Part shown: one piece after another, positions 10,173 through 18,976 of the stretch | How the letters are laid out: the number at the start of each line of letters is the position of its first letter | Numbering within the stretch: position 1 is the stretch's first letter | Assembly (NCBI RefSeq): GCF_900101045.1 | Contig: NZ_FNFN01000005.1 | Coordinates: forward strand, 248,001 to 312,000 | Length of the DNA: 64,000 nucleotides | Reading direction: 5' to 3' | DNA from: Nocardioides sp. YR527 | GTDB taxonomy: Bacteria; Actinomycetota; Actinomycetes; Propionibacteriales; Nocardioidaceae | Position numbers and translations under genes: made by a program | Notes under the pieces: generated by a model | Seen by the model: the letters and a program-made list of their open reading frames with translations, nothing else | Told to the model about the DNA's origin: nothing | The model's database searches: none

Positions 10173-11432
10173 TCATCGGACCACCATCTCGCGGGTGCCG
10201 ATGACACCGCGACCGATCAGGTCGTCCAGTCTGTCGTTGGGCAGCCCGAGAACGCCGGCGAGCACCTCGCCGGTGTCCTGTCCGACGGCGGGCGCCGGCC
10301 GGGGCGCGCTCCGCCGGCCGTCGACGGTGATCGGCGCGCCCGGGGCGAGCAGCTCGCCGACGCCGGGCTGGGTGATCGTCGAGAACAGCGGGTGCTCGCG
10401 CAGCAGCCGGGCGTCGTCGGCGGCGAGGTCGCGGAAGCTGCGGTAGGGCGACCACAGGATCCGGGTCTGTGCGAGAGCCTTCGTGACGTACGCCGTCTCG
10501 TGCTGCTCGAACCAGGCGGCGACCAGGCCGCCGAGCACCGTGCGGTGCCGGAACCGGGCTCCCTCGTCGGAGAGGTCGGCGTCGAGCGCGCGGGCGAGCG
10601 CAGTCACCGCCTCGCCGAGGCCGGTGATGCCCAGCAGGTCCGACCACTGCCGCGGGGTGAGGGCCACCAGCATGAAGCGGTCGCCGTCCGCGGTCGTGAA
10701 GTCGCGGCCGAAGGTGCCGTAGACGTGGTTGCCGATCGAGCCGCGCTCGCCGGCCGGCCGCAGCTGGGCCTCGGCGAGGTAGCCGAGGTTGCCGGCGACC
10801 GCGAGGGCGACGTCCTCCAGCGCGACCCGCACCTCGGCGCCCTCGCCGGTGACCGTACGCCGGCGCTCGGCTGCCAGCAGGCCGGTCGCGAGGTGGAGTC
10901 CGGCTGCGAGGTCCCAGGCCGGGACCACGCCGTTCACCGGTGCTGCATGCTCCTCCGGGCCGGTCACGAGCGGGAAACCGGTGCCGGCCTGGACGGTGTA
11001 GTCGACGGCGGTCCCGCCGTCGTGGCGGCCGGTGAGGAGCACGTGGATGACGTCGTCGCGACGAGCGCGCAGCGCGGCGTACCCGAGCTCGGTCCAGCGC
11101 TCGGTGTTGGTGACCACGATGCCGCCGGACGGGCCGCCTGAGACGACGAGGTCGGCGACCAGCTGCCGGCCCTCGGGCTGGGTGCAGTCGACGGCGATCG
11201 CCTTCTTGCCCGGGTTGAGCCCGTTCCAGTAGAGGCTGGCGCCGCCGTCGCTGAGCGGCCAGCGAGTGCGGTCGGGTGCGCCCTCGAGCGGCTCGACGCG
11301 GATCACCTCGGCGCCGAGCTGCGCCAGGGTGGTGCCGCACAGCGGCGTCGCCACGAAGCTCGACACCTCGACGACTCTCAGGCCCGCGAGCGGGCCGGCG
11401 AGCGGCGTGGGAGCGGGGTCAGCGGTGGTCAT
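10173..11432 (-). CDS. CaiB/BaiF CoA-transferase, mesaconyl-CoA C1-C4 transferase (2-methylfumaryl-CoA isomerase)-like
   Basis: Class III CoA-transferase of 419 residues. Stretches such as LRVVEVSSFVATPLCG, LYWNGLNPGKKAIAVD, GRHDGGTAVDYTVQAG, VPAWDLAAGLHLATGLLAAE and VYGTFGRDF resemble, from memory, the intramolecular mesaconyl-CoA C1-C4 CoA transferase (Mct) of Chloroflexus rather than formyl-CoA transferases. Mct moves CoA between carboxyls of mesaconate, giving 3-methylfumaryl-CoA. The ATG at 11432 lies inside the end of the MFS gene (14-bp overlap). The 80-bp gap to the CitE-like gene holds interleaved inverted repeats. The family call is firm; the exact reaction needs phylogeny. Confidence 0.78.
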   Translation of the reverse strand: MTTADPAPTPLAGPLAGLRVVEVSSFVATPLCGTTLAQLGAEVIRVEPLEGAPDRTRWPLSDGGASLYWNGLNPGKKAIAVDCTQPEGRQLVADLVVSGGPSGGIVVTNTERWTELGYAALRARRDDVIHVLLTGRHDGGTAVDYTVQAGTGFPLVTGPEEHAAPVNGVVPAWDLAAGLHLATGLLAAERRRTVTGEGAEVRVALEDVALAVAGNLGYLAEAQLRPAGERGSIGNHVYGTFGRDFTTADGDRFMLVALTPRQWSDLLGITGLGEAVTALARALDADLSDEGARFRHRTVLGGLVAAWFEQHETAYVTKALAQTRILWSPYRSFRDLAADDARLLREHPLFSTITQPGVGELLAPGAPITVDGRRSAPRPAPAVGQDTGEVLAGVLGLPNDRLDDLIGRGVIGTREMVVR

Positions 11433-12801
11433 GGAACACCCTTTCTGCAACGGGCTGGGAGGGGGCGGCAGGGCCGGGACCGGCCATCGCCCAGGTCAGG
11501 GCGACCGCGGCGACCGGCACGCCGTAGACGAGCGAGAGATTTCCGGTCGGGTAGGCGATCGCGACCCAGGAGTAGCCGATGGCGAGGCCGGTGAAGCGGA
11601 GCATGTTGTGGATCCCGAGCGCGACCCCGTCGGCGGCCGCCGGCGAGGTCATCAAGCCGAGCGCCGAGGTCGCCTGGACGACACCGATCGCAGCCCCGGT
11701 CAGCACCAGCGCGGCCACGGTGAGCCCGACGACCGTGCCGGACCCGGAGGCGGTCGCGGCCAGCGGCAGCGCGAGCAGGCCGAGCGCGAGCAGCACCAGC
11801 CCGCCGCGCAGGGTGCGCCGGGCGGTGAACCGTTCGGTGATCCGGGAGGAGAGCGGTGCGGCGAGCGTCATCGCCAGGGCCAGCGCGAGCATGGTGATGC
11901 CGATGTGTCCCGGACCCAGGCCGAGGTCACGGCCCAGGTGCAGGGGAGTGGCGACGATCGCCACGCCGAGGCAGCCCATCACCGTGCCGGCGGCCAACGT
12001 GCTCGCGACGAACCTGCGCTCGGTGAGCAGGCCGGGCGGTACGAACGGCCCGGCGCTGGTGCGCCCGAGCCGGCTGTGCACGACCAGGACGAGCACGCCC
12101 ACGGCCGCCATCGCGGCCGCCACCGCGACCTCGCCGTGCTGCCCCAGCCAGCTGACGGCGCCGACGAGGGCACCGACCCCGACCAGGAGCGTCGCCATGC
12201 CACTGACGTGGAGCGGGGCGTCGGACGGCGGGACGTCCGGGACGACGGTCAGGCACAGCACCAGCAGCACTGCGCTGAGCGAGGCATGGGTGAGGAACAC
12301 CCACCGCCAGCCGAGCGTGTCGGCGACCAGACCGCCCAGCGGCGGGCCGAGCGCCTGGCCGACGCCGATCGCGGCCGCCCAGGCGGCCATCACCCTGGCC
12401 CGGTTGCCGGCCCAGTGCCGGCCGAGCACCTGCTGGATCGCGGGCGGCACCGCCGAGCAGGCGATCCCCTGCAGGGCGCGCATCACGACCAGGAACGCGA
12501 GCCCCTGGCTGAACGCGGCACCCGCCTGCGCCGCCACCATCAGCAGCAGCGACCCGGCGAGCACCCATCGGGAGCCGAACCGCTGGCACATCCAGCCCGA
12601 GATCGGGGCGAAGACGACCATCGCCAGGGTGAAGGCGCTGACCGCGAATACGATCCCGCGCGGCGAGGCCCCGATCGCGTGCGCGATCACGTTGATCGGC
12701 GCGCTGATGATCGTGCTCGACAGGGTGCCGAGCGTGGAGCACGCCAGCAGGGCGACGTACGCCGCCCGGCGGGGTTCGTACGTGAGGGTGGACGGGCTCA
12801 T
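11419..12801 (-). CDS. MFS transporter embedded in the acyl-CoA operon
   Basis: Major facilitator of 460 residues with about twelve to fourteen hydrophobic helices. It has the loop 2-3 type motif GWMCQRFGSRWVLAG, and the segment MRALQGIACSAVPPAIQQVL fits the drug:H+ antiporter-like branch. It overlaps the CoA-transferase beta gene by four bases and the Mct-like gene by fourteen, so it is co-translated with them. It probably imports the acid degraded by the operon, or exports it when in excess; the direction cannot be read from sequence. Confidence 0.88.
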   Translation of the reverse strand: MSPSTLTYEPRRAAYVALLACSTLGTLSSTIISAPINVIAHAIGASPRGIVFAVSAFTLAMVVFAPISGWMCQRFGSRWVLAGSLLLMVAAQAGAAFSQGLAFLVVMRALQGIACSAVPPAIQQVLGRHWAGNRARVMAAWAAAIGVGQALGPPLGGLVADTLGWRWVFLTHASLSAVLLVLCLTVVPDVPPSDAPLHVSGMATLLVGVGALVGAVSWLGQHGEVAVAAAMAAVGVLVLVVHSRLGRTSAGPFVPPGLLTERRFVASTLAAGTVMGCLGVAIVATPLHLGRDLGLGPGHIGITMLALALAMTLAAPLSSRITERFTARRTLRGGLVLLALGLLALPLAATASGSGTVVGLTVAALVLTGAAIGVVQATSALGLMTSPAAADGVALGIHNMLRFTGLAIGYSWVAIAYPTGNLSLVYGVPVAAVALTWAMAGPGPAAPSQPVAERVFHDHR

Positions 12802-13583
12802 CGGAGGTAGAGCCGCACCGTGTCGATCTCGTCGCGGAGCAGCCTGACCTCCTCGACGGTGGGCCGGTCGGTCTCGCGTACGTCCTCGGCGACCGGGATG
12901 TCCCACCCGGTCGCGGCGCGGACGTCGTCGACGGTGAGGCCGGGGTGGACCTCGCTGATCTCGAGCTCGCCGAGCTTGTCGGGGCGGCGCAGCACCGCCA
13001 TCGGGGTGATGACGGTCGAGACCCCGTGGCCGGGAGGCACCATCCGCGGGTCCTCCTGATGTGCCCGCACCGGGCTGGGCGAGGTGCAGAAGTCGAGCTC
13101 CGCCGGAAGGGCGCCGGGGTCGTGGCGACGCAGCACGACGACGCACTCGCCGGCGTTCGGCATGATCTCGGCCGCTCCGCCGGCGCCGGGGAGCCGGACG
13201 GTCGGCTTGTCCCAGTCGCCGATGAAGCTGGTGTTGAGGCTGCCCCAGCGGTCCACCTGGGCCGCGCCGAGGAAGCCGACGTCGACGTGGCCGCGCTGGA
13301 GCACGTAGCCGAACAGCGCGGGCATGCTCAGCACCGCGGCGGCCCCGGAGACCAGCACCGAGTCGGCGATGCCCTCCGCCAGGCCCTCCGGCTGCGCGCC
13401 GCAGATCCCCGACTCGTAGACCAGCTCGACGTCGGGGTTCACGGTGCGCCGGGCCAGGTCGACGGCGAGCGTCGGCAGGCCGACGCCCGCGAAGACCCGG
13501 TGCTTGCCGACCAGCTGCCGGGCGGCGACCGCGGCCAGGAACTCGGTGCTGGCCGGAGCCACGTCGGAGAGCGGCGTACTCAT
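12798..13583 (-). CDS. CoA-transferase, beta subunit (glutaconate CoA-transferase-like)
   Basis: Subunit B of a two-subunit family I CoA-transferase, 261 residues, close to the size of GctB. It contains VFAGVGLPTLAVDLARR and ELVYESGICGAQP, whose Glu (YESG) matches the catalytic glutamate position of GctB. It also has GFLGAAQVDRWGSLNTSFIG and a C-terminal EISEVHPGLTVDDV. The start overlaps the alpha-subunit stop by four bases. It is expected to activate a dicarboxylate by transferring CoA from acetyl- or succinyl-CoA. IpdB-type ring-opening hydrolases are related, so that alternative should be tested. Confidence 0.83.
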   Translation of the reverse strand: MSTPLSDVAPASTEFLAAVAARQLVGKHRVFAGVGLPTLAVDLARRTVNPDVELVYESGICGAQPEGLAEGIADSVLVSGAAAVLSMPALFGYVLQRGHVDVGFLGAAQVDRWGSLNTSFIGDWDKPTVRLPGAGGAAEIMPNAGECVVVLRRHDPGALPAELDFCTSPSPVRAHQEDPRMVPPGHGVSTVITPMAVLRRPDKLGELEISEVHPGLTVDDVRAATGWDIPVAEDVRETDRPTVEEVRLLRDEIDTVRLYLR

Positions 13584-14524
13584 GATGCCTCCTGGGCGGC
13601 CACCCGGCGGCGGCCGAAATCGACGGGCTGCGAGGGTCGGGGAGCGACCCCGAGCCCGGCCCAGCGCTCTGCGCCGAGCTTGTCGAGATACGCCTCCCGG
13701 TCGGGGACACCGTGCACCCACTCCTCGAGCCAGCCGAGCACCGCCTCCCGGTCGCGGCTGATCGGCGTCCACTCCCGGTAGAAGGCGTTGTCACGGTCGT
13801 AGTGGCCCTGCGTGTAGGACGGATGGGCGCCGCCGGGGCACTCCACCACCGCGGTGACCGCGTGCGAGGGCAGCACGGTGCGGTTCGGGTCGGAGCGGAC
13901 CACGTCCTCCTCGACGATCTCCTCGACGGTCACGATCACGGTCTCGGCCGCGTACGCCGCCTCCTGCTGGGCCCCGACGATGCCCCACATCTGGACGTTG
14001 CCGGAGCGGTCGGCGCGCTGGGCGTGGAGGATCGTCACGTCCGGGCGCAGCGGTGGCACGACGTAGATGTCGGGTCCGCCGTAGGGATCGGCGACCTTGC
14101 GGATCAGTGGGTTGAGCTTCGGCAGATCGCTGCCGGCGTACGAGCGGAGCGGGAAGAACGGCAGCCCGGAGGCGCCCGCCTGGTAACGGCAGACCATGCC
14201 GTAGTGGCTGTACTCCTCGACCTCGAGCGGCTTCGGGTCGGCGTTCTCCACCCGCCGCCGGACCTCGTGCAGGGAGCCCGCCGAGCCACTGGCGAAGAAC
14301 GAGGCCACGAGCTTCGAGACGCAGCCGGCGGCGATCATCTGGTCGGCCAGCAGGTCGGGGGTCATCCGGCAGAACGTCAGGTCCCGACGGCCCTGGCGGA
14401 TGATCTCGTGGCCTGCGGCGAACGGGATCAGGTGGCCGAAGCCCTCCAGGGCGACCGTCATGCCGTCCCGTACGTGGGCGGCCACCGCCGAGGTGAGATC
14501 GGTGACCTTGTCGGGCGTGGCCAT
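13580..14524 (-). CDS. CoA-transferase, alpha subunit (glutaconate CoA-transferase-like)
   Basis: Subunit A of a heteromeric family I CoA-transferase, 314 residues, near GctA in size. It has the nucleotide-binding start VRDGMTVALEGFGHLIPFAAGHEIIRQG, split here as DGMTVALEGFGHLIPF and AAGHEIIRQG, then CRMTPDLLADQMIAAG and GNVQMWGIVGAQQEAAYAA. It is the first gene of the minus-strand operon that ends at 4809, so the promoter lies in 14525-14678, shared with the divergent TesB gene. The paired subunits probably convert the free acid substrate to its CoA ester at the start of the pathway. Confidence 0.83.
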   Translation of the reverse strand: MATPDKVTDLTSAVAAHVRDGMTVALEGFGHLIPFAAGHEIIRQGRRDLTFCRMTPDLLADQMIAAGCVSKLVASFFASGSAGSLHEVRRRVENADPKPLEVEEYSHYGMVCRYQAGASGLPFFPLRSYAGSDLPKLNPLIRKVADPYGGPDIYVVPPLRPDVTILHAQRADRSGNVQMWGIVGAQQEAAYAAETVIVTVEEIVEEDVVRSDPNRTVLPSHAVTAVVECPGGAHPSYTQGHYDRDNAFYREWTPISRDREAVLGWLEEWVHGVPDREAYLDKLGAERWAGLGVAPRPSQPVDFGRRRVAAQEAS

Positions 14525-14678
14525 GGGTGCTCCTCGGAGGCGGGCAGGGGGTGGTCAGTGGTCCCAGCCTGCCGCCAGCCGCGTGCCTAACTCCAATACT
14601 TCTTCCGCCGCTCACTGTTGACGGATGAGTATGAATAGTTCGAGACAGATATCGAAAGTGATGACAAACGACGGCACA

Positions 14679-15602
14679 ATGAGCCGGGTGGACCCTGCCT
14701 CTCCTGCCGCTGACACCCGCGCCGCCGTGACCCTCGACGAGCTGCTCGACCTCCTCGACCTGAGCTGCGTCGGCGAGCCGACCGGCCGGGTCAGTCATTG
14801 GATCGGGCAACCTCAGCAGCATCCCGCCGGCAGGCTCTTCGGCGGCCTCCTCCTGGCTCAGGCGCTGGTCGCCGCCGGCCGTGGGATCCGGACCGACCAG
14901 CGGATCATCAGCCTGCAGGCCGACTTCGTCGGCGGAGTGCCGACGGACCGGCCGCTGCACTGGGAGGTCACGGTCGTCTCGGACGCACCGTCGCTGGCGA
15001 CCCGGCGCAGCCGGCTGCTCGACGACACCGGGGAGGAGCTGTTCGGCGCGGTCACGCGCTGGGCGACGGTCCGTGACGACCTGCCCTCCTACAGCTCCGC
15101 CCGGCGGGCGCCTGCGCCCGACCCCGAGACGCTGCCGGACCACGCCGACAGGTTCGGCTCCGACGAGCGGATCCCGCCGTGGTGGCGGCTCCGGCGACCG
15201 ATCCACTTCCGGCACGCGGTGGCCCCGCCGTACGTCACCCTCGCCGAGCCGAACGACCGGCAGACCACCTTCTTCCGGGCGACCGGCCCGCTGCCTGACG
15301 ACGCGGTCCTCCGGGCGGCGCTGGTCGCCTACGTGAGTGACATGAGCATCCTCGAGGCGTCGTTCCTGGCGCTCGGTTCAGCACGGCACAAGCCGGGGGC
15401 CCGGATCCTCAGCCTGACCCACGCGCTGACGTTCCATGCCGCCGCCGATCTGACCGAGTGGCATCAGTTCGACTGCCGGGTGGAGTCGATCGCCCACGGG
15501 CGTGCTCACGGCGTCGGCGAGCTGTTCGACGCGGCCGGTCGCCACGTCGCCACCGCGTCGCAGGTGGGGCTGGTCAAGACTCCGACGGCAGATCGGGAGT
15601 AG
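14679..15602 (+). CDS. Acyl-CoA thioesterase II (TesB-like)
   Basis: Double hot-dog thioesterase releasing free acid and CoA. The TesB triad is recognisable: Asp in YVSDMSIL, Thr in LSLTHALTFH, and Gln in ASQVGLVKT near the C-terminus; the N-terminal hot-dog has HPAGRLFGGLLLAQAL. In-frame ATGs also occur at 14625 and 14661. The stretch before 14679 is AT-rich with rare AGA and ATA codons, which looks like leader DNA, so 14679 is preferred. It is divergent from the CoA-transferase operon, and its last 29 bases overlap the convergent LysR gene. Confidence 0.85.
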   Translation: MSRVDPASPAADTRAAVTLDELLDLLDLSCVGEPTGRVSHWIGQPQQHPAGRLFGGLLLAQALVAAGRGIRTDQRIISLQADFVGGVPTDRPLHWEVTVVSDAPSLATRRSRLLDDTGEELFGAVTRWATVRDDLPSYSSARRAPAPDPETLPDHADRFGSDERIPPWWRLRRPIHFRHAVAPPYVTLAEPNDRQTTFFRATGPLPDDAVLRAALVAYVSDMSILEASFLALGSARHKPGARILSLTHALTFHAAADLTEWHQFDCRVESIAHGRAHGVGELFDAAGRHVATASQVGLVKTPTADRE

Positions 15603-16485
15603 GCAGCGCCTCCTCCGAGGCGCGCAGCACCGCGTGCAGCGCCGGGCTCCGGTCCTCCTGCCGCCAGGCGAGCTGCTGGAACGTGGGGCGATCACACTCG
15701 GTCACCCGGACCACCTCGATGCCGGTCTGCACGACGTTGGCGAGCGCGGTGTCGAGCGTGAACGTGATGCCGACGCCCGCCGCGACCAGCGCGACCGCGG
15801 TCCAGCTGTCCGGCGCGGTCTGCACGATGTTGGGCACGAAGCCGGCCTGGGAGGCCGTCTCGATGAAGGCGTCGCGCACGCTGGAGCCCGGGTCGGCGGG
15901 CAGCGCGACGAACGGCTCGTCGCGGCACTCCGCCATGCTGACCTGCTCGCGGCCGGCGAGGCGGTGGCCGGCGGGAACGGCGAGCACGTAGTGCTCGACG
16001 GCGATCACGCGGTGCGCGAGTCCCTGGGGCTCGATCCGCCACCGGGCGATCGCCAGGTCGAGCTCGCCGTCCTGCAGCGAGCGCAGCGCCTCGTAGTTGT
16101 AGGTGGTGCTCTGCAGGATGAGCTCGATCCCGGGATGCTGCTCGCGCACGATTCGGCCGAGCTGTCCCACCAGCACGTGGGAGGAGGGGCCGGCGAACCC
16201 GATCCGGACCCGTCCGGTCTCGCCCCGGCCGGCCGAACGCACCGCCCGGCGCGCGGTGCGCATGCCCTCGAGGACGTCCTGTGCGGGTCGCACCAGGGCC
16301 TCGCCGGCCGAGGTCAGCCGGACGCTCCGGGTGGTGCGGTCGAACAGCTGGGTGCCGAGGTCGCGCTCGAGCTGCTTGATGGTGCGGCTCAGCGGCGGCT
16401 GGGCGATGTGCAGCCGCTCGGCCGCTCGGCCGAAGTGCAGCTCCTCGGCGACGGCCAGGAACGCTTCGAGGTGGTGCAGGTCCAT
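15574..16485 (-). CDS. LysR-family regulator
   Basis: LysR-type activator of 303 residues. It starts at the ATG at 16485 with the typical MDLHHLEAFLAVAEELHFGRAA, shown here as HHLEAFLAVAEELHFGRAA, followed by HIAQPPLSRTIKQLE; a C-terminal effector-binding domain follows. It is divergent from the CaiB/acyl-CoA dehydrogenase/enoyl-CoA hydratase cassette at 16558-19752, with a dyad between them, so that cassette is its likely target. Its 3' end overlaps the TesB gene by 29 bases in the convergent direction, so the two transcripts would be antisense there. Confidence 0.9.
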   Translation of the reverse strand: MDLHHLEAFLAVAEELHFGRAAERLHIAQPPLSRTIKQLERDLGTQLFDRTTRSVRLTSAGEALVRPAQDVLEGMRTARRAVRSAGRGETGRVRIGFAGPSSHVLVGQLGRIVREQHPGIELILQSTTYNYEALRSLQDGELDLAIARWRIEPQGLAHRVIAVEHYVLAVPAGHRLAGREQVSMAECRDEPFVALPADPGSSVRDAFIETASQAGFVPNIVQTAPDSWTAVALVAAGVGITFTLDTALANVVQTGIEVVRVTECDRPTFQQLAWRQEDRSPALHAVLRASEEALPTPDLPSES

Positions 16486-16490
16486 AAGGA

Positions 16491-16508
16491 CAACTGTTGC
16501 ATCAGTTG
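16491..16508. promoter_or_regulatory. LysR-type dyad site
   Basis: CAACTG and CAGTTG, separated by six bases, form a perfect inverted repeat just upstream of the LysR start. It lies 50 bases before the CaiB start in the shared divergent region. The position fits a LysR recognition site for autoregulation and activation. Assignment is by position and symmetry only. Confidence 0.5.
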
Positions 16509-16557
16509 GAACAATCAGCCAAGCATTAGGTATTGGACGGGCATAAGAAGTCAGGCC

Positions 16558-17790
16558 ATGCTTTTCTGCATGACCACCGACCTGCTGCCGCTGGACGGCA
16601 TCACCGTGGTCGCCCTCGAGCAGGCCGTCGCGGCCCCGCTCGCCACCCGCCACCTCGCGGACCTCGGTGCCCGCGTGATCAAGCTGGAGCGGGTGGGCGA
16701 GGGTGACTTCGCCCGCAACTACGACCACGCGGTGCACGGCCTCGCCTCGCACTTCGTCTGGCTCAACCGCGGAAAGGAGTCGGTGGCGCTCGACCTGAAG
16801 TCGCCCGAGGGCGCCGAGCTCGCCCGCCGGCTGGTCGCGCGTGCCGACGTGTTCCTGCAGAACGCCGCGCCCGGTGCCGCCGAGCGCCTTGGGCTCGGCG
16901 CGGCGGAGCTCGCCGAACGGCACCCCCGGCTCGTCGTCGCCGGCATCTCGGGCTACGGCACCGGCGGCCCGCTGCGGGACCGCAAGGCGTACGACATGCT
17001 GATCCAGGCCGAGTCAGGGCTGATCTCGGTCACCGGCACCCCGGAGACGGCGACCAAGACCGGCGTCCCCAGCTCCGACATCGCCGCCGGGCTCTACACG
17101 AGCCAGGCGATCGTCGCGGCCCTGTTCCGCCGTGAGCGCACCGGAAAGGGCGGCATCGTCGACGTGTCGATGTTCGACGCGACCGTCGAGTGGCTCGGAC
17201 ACCCGATGTACATGCAGATGTACGGCGGCCGGCAGATCCCCCGGATGGGGCTCAGCCACGCCTCGATCGCGCCGTACGATGCCTACCCGACCGCCGACGG
17301 GGAGATCCTGATCGGCGTCCAGAACGACCGCGGCTGGCGGGCGCTGGTGACCGACGTCTTCGAGCGGCCCGATCTCGCCGACCATCCCCGGCTGGCCACC
17401 AACCCGCTGCGGGTCGAGCACCGCGAGGAGTGCGACGCGGTCGTCGCCGAGCACACCCGCGGCTTCGCCACCGCCGACCTCGACGCCCGGCTCGCCGCCG
17501 CCGGCGTGCCCGCCGCCCAGATCAACGACATGTCCGGTCTGGTCGACCACCCGCAGCTCACCGGCCGCGACCGGTGGCGCGAGGTCGACACCCCCTCGGG
17601 GCCGGTCCGTGGTGTCCTGCCGCCGATGACGTTCCGTGACGTCGAGCTGCCGATGGGCGCGATCCCCGAGCTCGGTGCCCACACCGATGCCGTGCTCACC
17701 GAGCTCGGCCTCGACGACGGCAGCATCGACCGGATGGCCGCCGCCGGCGTGGTCGGCCGGCCCACCGACGTACCCGTCCCCATGCCCTGA
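16558..17790 (+). CDS. CaiB/BaiF-family CoA-transferase
   Basis: Class III CoA-transferase of 410 residues, transferring CoA between carboxylic acids. Motifs are ALEQAVAAPLATRHLADLGA, WLNRGKESVALDLKSPEG, FLQNAAPGAAERLGLG with the conserved acidic region, and GYGTGGPLRDRKAYDMLIQA. The ATG at 16558 has AGAAG upstream and is preferred over the ATG four codons later. It opens a plus-strand cassette with an acyl-CoA dehydrogenase and an enoyl-CoA hydratase, so it probably activates the acid that they process. Unlike the CaiB protein at 10173, it looks like a succinyl-CoA:acid transferase of the common type. Confidence 0.88.
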   Translation: MLFCMTTDLLPLDGITVVALEQAVAAPLATRHLADLGARVIKLERVGEGDFARNYDHAVHGLASHFVWLNRGKESVALDLKSPEGAELARRLVARADVFLQNAAPGAAERLGLGAAELAERHPRLVVAGISGYGTGGPLRDRKAYDMLIQAESGLISVTGTPETATKTGVPSSDIAAGLYTSQAIVAALFRRERTGKGGIVDVSMFDATVEWLGHPMYMQMYGGRQIPRMGLSHASIAPYDAYPTADGEILIGVQNDRGWRALVTDVFERPDLADHPRLATNPLRVEHREECDAVVAEHTRGFATADLDARLAAAGVPAAQINDMSGLVDHPQLTGRDRWREVDTPSGPVRGVLPPMTFRDVELPMGAIPELGAHTDAVLTELGLDDGSIDRMAAAGVVGRPTDVPVPMP

Positions 17791-17827
17791 CCCAGCCCTG
17801 ACCCCCTCGCACGAAGGAGCAGCACCC

Positions 17828-18976
17828 ATGGAGCCCGACGAGTTCACCTCGATCCTCGACGCCGTCCGCGCGTTCGTCCGCAAGGAGGTCGTCACGGCCG
17901 AGGACGAGATCGAGGAGACCGACCAGATCCCCGACCGGATCCGGCAGCAGGCCGCGGCCATGGGGTTGTTCGGCTACGCCATCCCCGAGGAGTACGGCGG
18001 TCTCGGCTTCACCATGTCGGAGGAGGTCCGGCTGGCGATGGAGCTCGGCTGGACGACGCCGTCTTTCCGCTCGATGTTCGGCACCAACAACGGGATCGCC
18101 GGCCAGGTGCTGGTCAACTGCGGCACCGAGCGGCAGAAGCAGCGCTACCTGCCCGGGCTGGCGAGCGGCGAGCTGGTGGCCTCGTTCGCGCTCACCGAGC
18201 CCGAGGCCGGCTCCGACCCGAGCGGCCTGCGCACCCGCGCCGTCCGCGAGGGCGACGAGTACGTCATCAGCGGGCAGAAGCGCTTCATCACCAACGCGAT
18301 CTGGGCCGACCTGCTCATGGTCTTCGCCCGCACCGGCGACCTCGCCGAAGGCGCCAAGAACATCTCGGTGTTCGTGGTGCCGACCGACACCCCCGGCGTC
18401 ACCGTCGGACCGCGGGACCACAAGATGGGCCAGCGCGGCGCCGTGACCTCCGAGATCTTCTTCGACGGTGCCCGGGTGCCCGCCGAGAACCTGGTCGGCG
18501 AGGTCGAGGGCGAAGGCTTCTCCGCGGCGATGCGCTCGCTGGCCAAGGGCCGGCTGCACATCGCGGCGCTGACCGTCGGGCTCGCGGACCGGCTGATCGA
18601 GGAGAGCCTGCGTCACGCCACGACCAACGGCCAGGGCGGCCAGAAGCTGTCGGAGTTCCAGCTGATCCAGGCGATGCTCGCCGAGAGCCGGACCGAGGCG
18701 TACGCCGGTCGCGCGATGGTCCTCGAGGCCGCCCGCAGCTGGGACGACGGCAGCGACCGGCGGACGGCACCCTCGATGTGCAAGCTGTTCTGCACCGAGG
18801 CGGTCGACCGGATCGCCGACCGGGCGGTCCAGATCCACGGCGGCCTCGGCTACATGCGCGAGGTGCCGGTCGAGCGGTTCTACCGCGACGCGCGGCTGTT
18901 CCGGCTCTACGAGGGCACCAGCGAGATCCAGAAGCTGATCATCGCCAAGCAGATGGTCAAGGAGTTCCAGGGATGA
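17828..18976 (+). CDS. Acyl-CoA dehydrogenase
   Basis: FAD-dependent dehydrogenase of 382 residues. Visible motifs are FALTEPEAGSDPSGLRT, ISGQKRFITNA, FDGARVPAENLVG, and the C-terminal IHGGLGYMREVPVERFYRDA followed by RLYEGTSEIQ with the catalytic Glu. The ATG at 17828 has GAAGGAG upstream. It lies between the CaiB gene and the enoyl-CoA hydratase gene, whose start overlaps its stop by four bases. It probably forms the 2-enoyl-CoA from the CoA ester made by the CaiB protein. Confidence 0.93.
   Translation: MEPDEFTSILDAVRAFVRKEVVTAEDEIEETDQIPDRIRQQAAAMGLFGYAIPEEYGGLGFTMSEEVRLAMELGWTTPSFRSMFGTNNGIAGQVLVNCGTERQKQRYLPGLASGELVASFALTEPEAGSDPSGLRTRAVREGDEYVISGQKRFITNAIWADLLMVFARTGDLAEGAKNISVFVVPTDTPGVTVGPRDHKMGQRGAVTSEIFFDGARVPAENLVGEVEGEGFSAAMRSLAKGRLHIAALTVGLADRLIEESLRHATTNGQGGQKLSEFQLIQAMLAESRTEAYAGRAMVLEAARSWDDGSDRRTAPSMCKLFCTEAVDRIADRAVQIHGGLGYMREVPVERFYRDARLFRLYEGTSEIQKLIIAKQMVKEFQG

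Noticed and set aside
12945..13781. Plus-strand frame of 278 codons over the CoA-transferase subunits
   Set aside because: Antisense to two coupled genes with clear motifs; no independent evidence of coding.
11419..13794. A single 791-residue fusion of the MFS transporter with upstream sequence
   Set aside because: The N-terminal third is out of frame with the real CoA-transferase beta gene, which overlaps the true MFS start at 12801 in an ATGA junction.
14618..14646. TTGACG as -35 box for the TesB gene
   Set aside because: No acceptable -10 box is found at 16-19 bases, so a promoter could not be supported there.
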